Source: Oscarella lobularis (lineage: Eukaryota > Porifera > Homoscleromorpha > Homosclerophorida > Oscarellidae). From it: 64,000 nucleotides of DNA. Every line of letters begins with the position of its first letter. Within the stretch, counting starts at the first letter, position 1. The stretch lies in assembly GCF_947507565.1 (NCBI RefSeq), contig NC_089185.1, positions 1,054,001-1,118,000 of the forward strand. Reading direction: 5' to 3'. This document shows positions 35,843 to 45,927 of the stretch, in pieces. A model generated the notes under the pieces. It saw only the letters and a program-made list of their open reading frames with translations, ran no database searches and was not told the origin of the DNA. Position numbers and translations under genes: made by a program.

Positions 35843-35921
35843 CTACAAGGAATAATCCAACAGAGGCGAATCGTCGTCGAAAACGATGTCACCGAATATG
35901 AAATTTCCGCTGCTTCCTTCG

Positions 35922-35958
<37 letters not shown>

Positions 35959-36997
35959 TGTTCTCGCCTAGAAAGTTGCTTCCATTCGGGACCATGTAAG
36001 CGTGACTGAATGGCGGGAAAGTCGACTGAGCTGCCGCCACGGTGCTCGTAGCCGCGGCCGCGGCCGCAGCAGCGGCCGTCTGATCGAGACCAGAAAAAAC
36101 CACCTGAGGATCTATGTCCCATAAAGCTTGATTATTGTGACGATCGCTCGAATAGAATGACTGGTACTGATGCTGACAGCCAGCTGATCCGCTACACGAA
36201 CATTGGACAGCGACAGTAAAGGCATTGGTCAAGCCAGAGATGTCCGTCTGAACGGCGACGTCGACGACCGTAGTTCCGCTATTTCCAGACGCACGAACGT
36301 TGACGGAATCCGGCACGGACGATTCCGGACACTGGCACGCCTCTGGAGGCGCCTTGCACTTGGGGCCGCCGTTCTGAAAGCGCACGCACACGTACTGCAA
36401 CCCTCCGTCGCGAGACGTAGCAGAACTAGAAGTCGTAGTCGTAGTCGTAGTCGTAGTCGTAGTCGTAGTAGCAGCATCAGGTAAAGTTTCCTTAGATTTC
36501 TTGCTCGGTGGTTCCGCTGGCTCCTTTGATCGACGTTCGGCGTGACGTTTCTCGTGCTTTCGCAAGTCGCTTCGCGTCGTGAACGCTTTCTCGCACTTGT
36601 TCTCCTGGCAATTGAACGTTTCGCCGGAATGAAGTCGTTGATGGGCTTTCAGACGATAGAGCGTGTTGAACGACTTGCCGCAGTTGGTGTAGTCGCACGT
36701 ATGCGGCCGTTCGCCCGTGTGAACGCGAAAGTGAATTTTCTGGCCGTACGACGTGAGAAACGACTTTCCGCAGCCGTCGTATTCGCACTGATAGCTCAGT
36801 TGGCCCGTGTGCGTTTTTACGTGCGTCTTGAGATTTTTCGAACTGCTGTACGATCGTCCGCAGCCTTCGTACGTGCACTCGTGTCGCTGCTTCGACGTAG
36901 TCGTCGTCGCTGGCGGCGTCGCGGAGTTCGATGACGACGTTGACGGTTCCCTGTTGGGAACCCATTGGGAGTTTGAATCGCCACTGCCTTCGCTCAT
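35843..36997 (-). CDS. MTF-1-like C2H2 zinc-finger transcription factor (4 fingers)
   Basis: Nuclear DNA-binding protein of 384 residues in one coding exon. The start at 36997 (MSEGSGDS) is the first ATG. The frame is open further upstream, but a CATTTAG just before the ATG could be the acceptor of a 5' UTR intron. Four C2H2 fingers lie at about residues 41-152. Fingers 3 and 4 contain [13 protein letters not shown] and [10 protein letters not shown], which are almost identical to the corresponding fingers of metal-response factor MTF-1. MTF-1 normally has six fingers, so two are missing here. A basic stretch (KKSK) may be a nuclear signal. Threonine, alanine and glycine homopolymers and a Cys-rich CSCSGSAGC patch follow. 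An acidic hydrophobic end (DDDSPLLDY) could be an activation domain. A role in metal response is inference from the fingers. Confidence 0.85.
35918..35958. repeat. GCC/CGG trinucleotide repeat coding polyglycine
   Basis: About twelve uninterrupted GCC units on the plus strand encode a glycine run near the C-terminus of the MTF-1-like protein. A second run at 36431-36470 (plus-strand GTAGTC hexamers) encodes polythreonine as alternating ACT and ACG codons. Both are likely to vary in length between alleles. Confidence 0.8.
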
Positions 36998-37149
36998 ATC
37001 TAAATGACACTTTATGAATGGGAGAAAACTCGGCGCTGCCGATGTAGACAACAAAGGAACGTCTTTTAGGCACGATGTCCCGACTTGTCAACTAGAAGAT
37101 AATGATTGCCGTAAGCTATCATGTGATCCGAATCAATAACAATAAAGAA

Positions 37150-38480
37150 GTGAGGCCCCCTTTCGCGCCACGTGGCTGCTACACGTTCAAAAATGCGTTG
37201 TTTGACCGTCAGAAGGTCAAAAAACGCGTTCTTTTGATTTGGAGAACCTTTTTAAAAAGTAAAAAACTCGACACCCGATATCAAACCACACAGAAGACGG
37301 TGCTATGGAGGTTTATCCGATATCAGAATGCCTTGCTCTCGTCATTGCTAGGAAGGCAATCCATGCCCTTGTCAAGTTAGTATATTATCGGTAAACATAA
37401 ATGAAGGGGTGGGTTAGACAGAACGGGTAAGGGCAGACTATTACGACCAACGAAAATGTAAAAGAGGGAAGGGGTATGTGTGAGACGAAGTTAGATGCAG
37501 TTAGTGAAGGTCACTGCCAAAGCACCGAATATCGGTGTTGGCGGGAAGTGACGAGGCGCGGGTCGCCGAGCATGGAAAGATGGCCTTGATTTTGTTGAGA
37601 ATGATGGTAGCATTGCCACGCTGGAGACCCACCGATAGACGTTTGCGCCAGTAATTGACGAATGCGGCGCGATCGTTGACAAAGTCGATGGAAGGACGAA
37701 CGGCGGCCTTGCGGAAGAAGTCCCGAGCAATGGGGCTCCAACGGCCGTACACCTCCATGACGAGAGGGTCAAAGAGGTAGCCGAGGGAACCAGCCACTGC
37801 CCGGTACTTGTCGACCTTCTTTTGATCTTTTTGGGTCGCCGCAAAGCCGGAGACATTCGCCGCTTGAGATTGAACGTTCACCCCTAGGGGGTGCGTGATG
37901 CTGACGTCCAGAAGAATCTTTTTTCCTTGATCGAAGTTATAAACGCCAATGTCCGGTCTTTTCTTGTCGGAAAATTCGTTGGACTTCTCTAGCTCGCAGC
38001 GGAAGTTGACTGATCGCAGCAAGTGAGGAAATTGACCAGCCACCGGGCTATAATGGTCACACCTTGGGGAGAGTTACCTGCTCCCTTCTATCCTAGCTCT
38101 GAGAACTCTGATTGTTGATGTACGAGCTGGGTATTTATACTCGGAGAGGCGGGGCCTGATTTGGGCCGCAGCTTTACAGCACGAAAATGCGCGTCGTTTC
38201 GAATTGGAAACTAACGCGAATCGACTGACAATTCGATTCTGCTATCGTTTCGAGCAAAATTTCGTTGCAATTCGGCTTCTATACGCGAAAAAACGGTGAA
38301 CGAAGGAGGAGCTAACAGAAAATGACATCATTGTATGACATCATTGTCTGATGCAAGATGATGCACAAAACGCTACAAAACGCGTCCTACGACAAGAAAA
38401 AGCACGAAATAGGTCACGCAGTGAACTCTATATGCCATTCTAGAAGCCATTCGACGCAAAAAAAACGAACGCGTACGCGT
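37150..38480 (-). mobile_element. Degenerate retroelement fragment, copy A
   Basis: This stretch shares blocks with a second copy inside a MYO6 intron (about 44095-44780). The blocks are GTGAGGCCCCCTTT near 37152, GACGGTGCTATGGAGGTTTATCC near 37298, and GTGAGGAAATT..GACCAGCCACCGGGC through CTTCTATCCTAGC near 38022-38095, with looser similarity up to about 38480. The two copies run in the same orientation. Copy A contains about 680 bp (37337-38018) missing from copy B, and this is essentially its open reading frame. Class is uncertain: non-LTR retroelement by its protein remnant. Confidence 0.6.
37501..38074 (-). pseudogene. Retroelement polyprotein C-terminal remnant (restriction-like endonuclease signature)
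   Basis: The frame is open from just after an in-frame stop near 38075 to the stop at 37501 and has no credible ATG start, so it is a 5'-truncated remnant. It encodes FRCELEKSN, then DKKRPDIGVY, a short gap, and KKILLDVSITHPL. The RPD...LLDVSI spacing fits the PD-(D/E)xK core of restriction-like endonucleases at the C-terminus of some non-LTR retroelements. A long alpha-helical tail follows (KKVDKYRAVAGSLGYLFDPLVMEVYGRWS region). No reverse transcriptase domain remains in the window. Confidence 0.55.
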
Positions 38481-38765
38481 TCCCAGCAGAGCCGGTTCCC
38501 AGCTTATAGTGACGTCAGCAAATTTCAAGCAAGATGGCTGCCGTCTCTCGAATGGATTGTTAGCGAAGCCCTTGACTATACTGCGCATTCGCGAACTGAA
38601 CGACGAGCGAGAATCGCTCATAATTGACTCAAACGCACGACAATGCATCCGCCGTTGTAAGAAAGGACAGTCAGTAATGAAAAGGGCCCCTCGGTCAGCA
38701 CATCAAAAATATCAACTGAGAATACTAATGCAAACGAAAAAAAGTCGCAGCATTCGGTGCTGGAG

Positions 38766-41700
38766 TTATTTCTTTCTGTTCGCTGGTCTGCTGTACTGTG
38801 GTCCACCAAGCCTCGACCACTGTTCCTCAAATTGTTGAGGAAGAATCTCGGCGCCCTTCTTCCTTGTCAGACCCGTTTCTGTCAAGCTCAATTCACACAT
38901 GTCAATATCGTTTTTTCCTAGAAGGATCCTTGAGTTTTTACGTTTAAAAAGCGATCGATTTTTAATTGATTACCTGCCACGAGCAAGACAGGCTTCTTTC
39001 CTGGATACATGTCTATTTGCCGAGCAATCCAATTGCCGTCAAAGTGAGCGTACCACCAGCCCTTCGACTGGCCGGGTTGTCCCTTCTGCGACGGTCGGAC
39101 AAATGGCACTCTAAAGTACCTCTGAGGAACTTCAGCCGGCTGAACTTCCTGAGGCTTTTTCGGTGCGGCTTCGGGTGGTGAACTCAATTTCGCTGTTTCT
39201 ATAATTGCATCCGGAGCTCGTTTGTGGTCTTCTTCGCCTTTGGAAGTGGCGGCGTCGACGTTCTTCTTGTTCTTCAATTTCCACGCGTGGTAGACTTTCA
39301 GTCGACGATGAAACTCCGCGCGACACGCTTCCAGCAACTCAATGTCTGAAGCATAAATGGTCAATTGCACCAAAACGACGACGAAGAGAGCAGGAGATTT
39401 ACCACACGACGTGTTGATGACGTCGCGAAGTTCGGCGTATTTCCACTGGCTCAAGTCGTGCTTTTGCTGGGCTCTCGCTTCTTGCTTTTCGGTCACCAAT
39501 ACAGATCTGCGTTGTCGGAATAGAGTAGACGATTTTTAGACAACGGATAAATGAAAATAACCTTCTCAGTGATTGACGCGTTGATTTTGCTGCTACGCTT
39601 TGATCGCCAGATTCCTAAAATACAAGTTTGTCCTATACAGGCCGTCTTCTAAATCAAGTATAGTAGTATACTTGAGCCAAGCGTAGAGCCAGTTCATGAT
39701 CGCGACGTTCTTGCTCAGTAATTTTCATCCTATAGTAGAAGGAAGGATCGTTCTGCATGGTGGACAATAAAGCGAGTAAAAAGATACTTACTTCTTAGCC
39801 TCCTCTTCAGCGATGAGTTTCTCCTGTGAGTTTGTTACTCAATAGACTTCATGCACAAATATAATGTGAAAACCTGTAAAGCTTTTGCAGCCTTTTCTTG
39901 TTCTAGCAGCGCTTGTTGCTTTCTTGCCTCCTCTTCTTCTTTCTTCCTCCTGGCTTCCATTTCCGCTTTTCTAAATTTCGGAATAACTAGGTCTCTATAA
40001 ACCGACTTCGGTTGGATGACTGACTCCTTTCTTGCTTCGTCTTCTTGGCGTTCGCGCAACTCCATCTCTTCTCTGGACTGCTTTTCAGCTTCGAAAGCGA
40101 CACGCATTGCGGTAGCATTGCTCGCTTCCACTTTCTGCTGTTTCTGGGCCGTCTCGAGAGTTTCCAATAAGCTGTGAACTTTCGCGAGCAACTCTTTGTA
40201 CTTGGCTTGAAGAACAATTCGATTCATCTCAGTCGACTACAAAAAAACCTTTTTTTCTAAAGCAATCACACATAGACCGACAGAAAAATTACTTTGACTT
40301 TTGTTAACATGGAGTTTACTCCATTCTCATAGGTTTCAATGGTGGCTAGCAAGCGTTCTTGACTACTCTTGTTCAAACTTTGGACTAAAGCATGCGGCTC
40401 GCGTTACATTCACCGTAGTTATCTCTCTAAATCGCTCACCCAATGTCCTCATAAACGTCAATCGTTCCAAAAGCATCTTCAGTTTGGAGGCAATTTTAAA
40501 CCTTTTGCATTAGAACGTGAGTCGTGCAAACCGCTTGACTTCTAGACAAACCTTTGCTGATGTTTTTTTTTGGCAAGATACATTTTCGCAGTCTTTTGAA
40601 TCACGATGCGGCTGTTCGCTCGATATTGAATTTTCTTCATCACTGAACCAGGAATTAAAGAAAAAATCGAGCACGTTTGGAATGGGGTACGTTTGATAAT
40701 GGAAAGAACGGCGTACTGAGCTTTCCTCCACCTGGCCTTCACAAACCACAGAACCGTCTTTGATACTAGAGCAGTACGACGTCCGCTGTCTGGTTCAACG
40801 ATCTGATCAAATTCGGCAAACTGAGAGAGATACAAGTGTTGGATTTGTCACAGCATGATATAGTACGTTTACCTTTCCAGGACGAAAGAAAACACTTGTT
40901 TCGCCAAACTTATAGTCACTTTCGTGCATGCCTACTGTTTTGAACAGAGCCTTGAAGAACGTTAGCGTTTTAGACCAATCGTCAATGCAAGAGAAATAGA
41001 ATGATACCTCACAAAATGATTTGGCATCAAGGGAAGTCAACGTTGACGGAACGCGATTTTTGTATCTGGATCAAACAAAGCGGTTTCATTCCCAAAGAGA
41101 TGATGTACTAAAACGCACGTACAGTTCGTGAAGCCCGTGAAAAGGAGTTCTAGTAGGGTAGCCATCATCCATCAAATCCAAAACGGACATCATACCTAAA
41201 TGCATACAAAGCTTTGTCTAACGGATTGCAGCCTAAGAGGTGAACAGACCCGCCGAATGAAGTTGACTGAGCACTTCTCCTCCCATGAAAGTGGAAGGCG
41301 CATTTTTCAAATTTGGCTTGATGCAGCGAACAAACGATGCTCCCTAAGACAAGTCTTATGGTAACGGTGCGCCTATTTCAATGATCATACATACGGTCGA
41401 TTTCAATTTTCCCATGAGATCTGCCAATTGAGACTACAAAAAAGCGACATCACAAATCATAGAGGCACCGGAAAACTATTCTACCTTGAATTTACTGCCA
41501 ATGCTGACTAAAGCCAGTTTTCGTCCTCCAGATTTTCTCTTAGACTGAGGACTTGTTGCTTCCTGTTTCTTTAGGTAGCTCTCGAATATGCTCTTGACAA
41601 ACGCCTCTTTGCTGTCTATCATGAGAATTTCCAAGTTTTCGTGAAGAGCGTCGTTGTTTTTGTCGATGAAACCAGCCTTAGAAAGAAGGGATAGTACAAA

Positions 41701-44700
41701 AGTAAGTACGTACTACTAATTTGCCTCCCACGGACCGCTTTGTAGCAGACAGCTCCAGCAAAATGTCGAACGACGAATCCTTCATCGTCGCGCATAGATT
41801 TGGTCACGGCAAATTTTGTATCTCTGGGAAACTGTACAACACCTCAATGACGTCGAGTGAGATAGATATCGCAGTGACGTACGGCCAATCGAAAGTGCTT
41901 TTTGTGCTTATCGTGAAGGACTTGGCAAAAGTGCATATCACTGGATTGAGGAAGACGGCTCTCTTCGTCCAGCAAGTCGATGATTCCCACAGACTTGGCC
42001 TCTATCAAATCTATTTCCGAGGAAACACAGTGTACAGAATCAATATAAAAATAAAAATTAGCTTTGTCTAACCGATGCAATCCTGATTGTCAGCAAACGT
42101 GACAACTTCCACGTCCAAGCCCTCTTTCACGTAAAGCTCTTGCTCCTAAAAAATCATTCAAGCTAACAAAACCACGCAAAAAAGCACCATACTTCTTTGA
42201 GAACTCGATTGTTGAAAAACTGTTGAAGTTTTTCGTTGCAATAGTTGATGCAGAACTGCTCGTACCCGTTCGTCTGGTAAAATTCTTAAGACGTAATTAC
42301 ACTAAGACCAATTTTCGTCCATTCGCATAAGGTAATAATACCAAATCCAGCTATGTCCAATATGCCAATGTACGTGCTCGATTCTTTGAAGGAGAATCCT
42401 TGATTGACCTTTTCGACTACGTGATCGAACAAACTGACGTAGAGCGCCTTTGCAAAGGCGTCGCAAGCAGCGACAGCCTCGTGAAGTTTCAGCGAAATTC
42501 TTGATTATCGTGCGTCATAAATTTCCTGTGAAAGGAGACAATTCATCTAACCTGTACACCGTTCCTTTTCCTCCGGCCTTTCCCGGCGTCATGATTCTGC
42601 CGGTCAACGCCGCCTCCAAATCGGAAGACTCGAGTCCAAGCAGTTCGGCTATTACGTCCACGGAATCCTTTGACTGAGGCTGAACAAAGCTTCCACCTAG
42701 ACGATACAACGAGAATACACACGCTCTCTAAAATAACATTCAATGTATCGAAGAGTGCCTTTAGGATTGCTCGTATCTGCGGCAAATTGCACGTTGCCAA
42801 GATGAAGTACAGCTGCAACGACGCGAAACATCTTCATTTTATCGGATTCCGACACGCCAATCTTCTCCAAGGCGCCCTGCACAATCTGAAAGGCTTTGAC
42901 GTCGTTCGTTAGAGGATCGGCAATCACACCTTCTTTGTTGAGGTACTATTAGGATCGTTGCACAACAGAGAAAGAGACTAAAAACGACGCAATTTTACTT
43001 TAGAACCCTCTGCCGCCGCCAAGTGCAATTTCTTCCGAGTCTCCGCAGACGCTCCGGCACAGAGCTGATAGAAGATGTGATAGTTTCGCTCGCCGCGCAG
43101 CTGCGCGCACACTCGCGATTTTTCGAGGAGATAGTGAGAAACGAAACCTCCGACGACTTTGTCCTGTGGGGAGAAGGAAGAAAGTCAGAGAGACAAAGGG
43201 AGGGAGTCGCGAGAATGAGCGCACCTCTGCGTCGAAATGAATTTCGACGAATTTTCCAAATCGACTGCTGTTGTGATTGCGAATTGTTCGAGCGTTTCCA
43301 AACGCTTCGAGCACCGGATTAGCTAAAACGGGGGAGGGAGACGCGTGACAGGTCGTGCGTGCACGTCGACGAAAAGGAAACCTTCGTTGAGTCTCTGCTC
43401 GATAGCGCCGGCTCCCGTTCCCCAAGCTTCTGTCAGGTATCTAAGAATTGTGGCGTTTACCGTAAGGGACTTGGTACATGAAATTGCAACGTTTTTCACC
43501 TGATGATGTATTTTGTCGATTCCGTTTTTCCGGCACCACTTTCACCACTAACCACGATGGACTGACTCTGTCGCAAATTCCTGATGTCCCTGTAAGCTTT
43601 ATCGGCTAAAAGAAAAACAACCGTTCACAGCGAGGCGAAGCGAGCCTTCTTCGGATTACCAATAGCAAAGACGTGGGGAGGCAGAGTTCCAAGAGATTGG
43701 CCTTTGTACTTAGCTACTTGACTTGACGAATACAGCGTGCCCATGTCGTGGTAAGGATTGACAGCAATCAATATGTTTGCTGTGTAAGTCTATGAAACGT
43801 AAAGGTCTGAGCGAGTGCAGGCCAGGGATGACGAGAATAGAAAGTTACATAAATCTTATCCTTGCTGTAGCGGACCCTGACATTTTCCAGTAGCGTCGCC
43901 TCATTTAGGTACATGAGCTTGCCTATAGCAAAGATTCCTATCAGTGATAGCACCAGAAGGTCTTCAGATAGAGGGTCCCCATGTAAGAGACAACACTAAA
44001 ACAAGTCTGTGACCCACTGGGATTTCGAATCTAACTACTGGAGATCTCAGCAGGTCATGTAGATCTCAGTAAGTCAGTAGCAGGCAAAATTTTGAAGTGA
44101 GGCCCCCTTTGAGCTCAGAGACACGTTGTTTGACCGTTAAATGTTCAAAAAATGCGTCTCCCGTTACGTAGAAAACTTTAAAAATAAATAAAAGATAGCG
44201 ACACCTGACACAAACCCCACGGAAGACGGTGCTATGGAGGTTTATCCGGTATCAGAGTGCCTCACAGGAGTAGGGGACTTGAGACTAGGAAGTCAAGTGA
44301 GGAAATTTGACCAGCCACCGGGCCATGATGGTCAACACCTTGGGGAGAGTTTCCAACTCCCTTCTATCCTAGCCAACAAGCTCTTTCTCCTGCTTCTGAT
44401 AAGTATATGGAAATGCTGGGTATATATACAGCCACGCGACTGGGATCACACGACTGCAGCTATTCACCAAAAAAAGTGCATCGTTTGACTCGAGGACTCG
44501 GCCATCGGCCGCAAATGCATTTCTGACTCTGAAACCGAACACGATTTTGTTCCAAATCGATTAGGGAACGCGAAAGAACGACAAAAACGCTTGCTACGAA
44601 CGAAAGGCACGCCCTGTCACACTACATTGATGTCATCGTGACGCGTTACGCGCTTCGTTGCAAAAACGCTTCAAAACGAGCAGTAAACTCGCGGAATTCA

Positions 44701-45690
44701 ACGCGAAATGCTTTCTGTGTCCTTCTAGACACGTTTCGATCGCTTTTTGAACACGAAAAGCGGCCGTTTACGAAGTTACGACAGCATGTTTAGTCAGCAA
44801 AACTGGCGCGCTTTATAACGTGCGCTACACATAGATAGCTTGGTCGGATTCTCGTCGATTCACGGGTCGATTCACGAACAAACGCCACCCACAGTCACTG
44901 TAGATTAATTGAACGAGTCACTGACTGAGTATTGGCGGCTTCTGGTGCGTCAAATAACCGCAGTGAGGGCGGGAGAGGTTGTCCAAGGGTGAACGTTACA
45001 GCAGCCTAACGCTCGTACGAAAAAAACATTTACTGTGAGTAGCTCACTACTGTTGCAGCCTCTCACGTCTTCTACTAAGTGTTCCTGCGTGCCTTTTAAC
45101 GCAAAGGATGCATTTGCAACTTCAGAAGCCAGGTGAATTTTTTGTAAAGAAATGACTCATTACAGTATGTGCCACACCTCGCCTGCTGGCAAGGTCGTTG
45201 ATCCATATTTGTATGTACATACAAGGGGTGCAACTTAACTATGTCGTGAAATAAGTTCGTTGCCTAGACTACTGCTGTATAATGTGGAGGCATTCTCATT
45301 GTTGGTTCTGGGGAGACGGCCTGTCTACTCGCGTAGGCAATAGAACGCGCAAAGCAGTCGCTCTCAGCCTACTTGGATAACGCCTGCACCTGGGCCCATA
45401 AAGTGCCTAGGCGCCTCCACTTCTCAACGGTACCGTCTCTACGTACAGTTGTCGTCGACGTCTCCGAGACTGTCGTCGGCTGCGGGAAAGACGCTGTCGT
45501 ACGGAGCTGCGATCGCCTAGAGAGACAAAAGGACGTCACCAGCACTTCGCTTTCCGCTTCACGCTCGAGCGCTCACGTCCTGGCCGTTCAGCGGCTGAAT
45601 CGTTATCGTATCGACTCCCAGATCGGAAATCGTTCCAAGAACGAACCCGTGCACGTTGTCCGGCGCCCAAATTTTTCGGCCTTCGTCCAT
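38766..45690 (-). CDS. MYO6: Myosin VI heavy chain (minus-end-directed actin motor)
   Basis: 1,249 residues in 32 coding exons. The first two are 45577-45690 (start, [10 protein letters not shown]) and 45447-45516, then 43849-43934, 43660-43789, 43500-43605, 43382-43440, 43225-43322, 42999-43163, 42759-42945, 42552-42696, 42342-42499, 42193-42284, 42073-42145, 41883-42010, 41736-41831, 41485-41676, 41395-41433, 41250-41343, 41123-41195, 41008-41065, 40873-40950, 40691-40820, 40552-40642, 40440-40501, 40293-40384, 39874-40236, 39792-39823, 39672-39729, 39562-39614, 39403-39506, 38974-39345, 38766-38917. Landmarks: P-loop GESGAGKT at about residue 155, NSSRFGKF, the relay region near LDIAGFE, RCIKPN, the converter end FFRPGKFAEFDQI, the myosin-VI-specific insert before the IQ helix, a coiled coil, and the cargo domain with [12 protein letters not shown] and [10 protein letters not shown]. 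Length and domain order match animal myosin VI. It moves endocytic and cell-cortex cargo along actin. The 42697-42758 intron border is the least certain. Confidence 0.93.
43935..45446 (-). other. Unusually large MYO6 intron 2 (1.5 kb)
   Basis: It lies between exon 45447-45516 (ending DDN plus the first base of a Cys codon) and exon 43849-43934 (starting KLMYLNEA). The other introns of the gene are about 45-62 bp. The excess length is explained in part by a repeat insertion at about 44095-44780. The remaining sequence at 44780-45446 and 43935-44095 shows nothing I recognise. Confidence 0.8.
44095..44780 (-). mobile_element. Retroelement-related repeat, copy B (internally deleted), in MYO6 intron 2
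   Basis: It shares the left block (GTGAGGCCCCCTTTG, then GAAGACGGTGCTATGGAGG) and the right block (GTGAGGAAATTTGACCAGCC, then CTTGGGGAGAGTTTCC and CCCTTCTATCCTAGCC) with copy A at 37150-38480. The roughly 680 bp coding part is replaced by about 30 bp. Similarity decays towards 44780 (TGATGTCATCGTG, CAAAACGAGCAG). Confidence 0.6.
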
Positions 45691-45927
45691 TTTTGGCCGT
45701 GCGAGGTTGGGGAGGCGTTGCAGTGCAGTGGGGCGGGTCTTGCGGCGAATCTCTCTGTTAGCGCACGTCGACGCTAACGCCACGTGTGGTTTCCACGGTT
45801 TCTACGTGCACAGAACTGTAGATACCGTAGTATATAGATACACTCGCCTAAATATGACTATCAATAGAAAATAGTGCCCTAAGACTCACTTGACTAAGCA
45901 CATGCACTTGAAGTTGATTACTACCTA

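Larger units (their letters stand above)
36998..38765. other. Intergenic stretch between MTF-1-like gene and MYO6, mostly repeat-derived
   Basis: The centre (about 37150-38480) is a retroelement fragment listed separately. The remaining parts, 36998-37150 and about 38480-38765, show no coding sequence I can support. A TGACGTCA-type CRE motif sits near 38510-38518. Short open frames here do not resemble any family. Confidence 0.45.

Noticed and set aside
38373-38648. Minus-strand 91-codon frame between the retroelement fragment and MYO6
   Set aside because: No similarity to known proteins, overlaps the decayed end of the repeat, and lacks splice-compatible extensions.
42697-42758. Alternative GT donor for the MYO6 intron at 42738 (adding seven residues TLRYIEC)
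   Set aside because: It keeps the frame but gives a 41-bp intron and a longer loop than other myosin VI proteins. The GC-donor version aligns without a gap, though RNA data are needed to settle it.
42999-43425. Minus-strand 141-codon frame with an arginine-rich product
   Set aside because: It reads across a splice site in a frame different from myosin VI. The MYO6 exons 42999-43163 and 43225-43322 explain the sequence.
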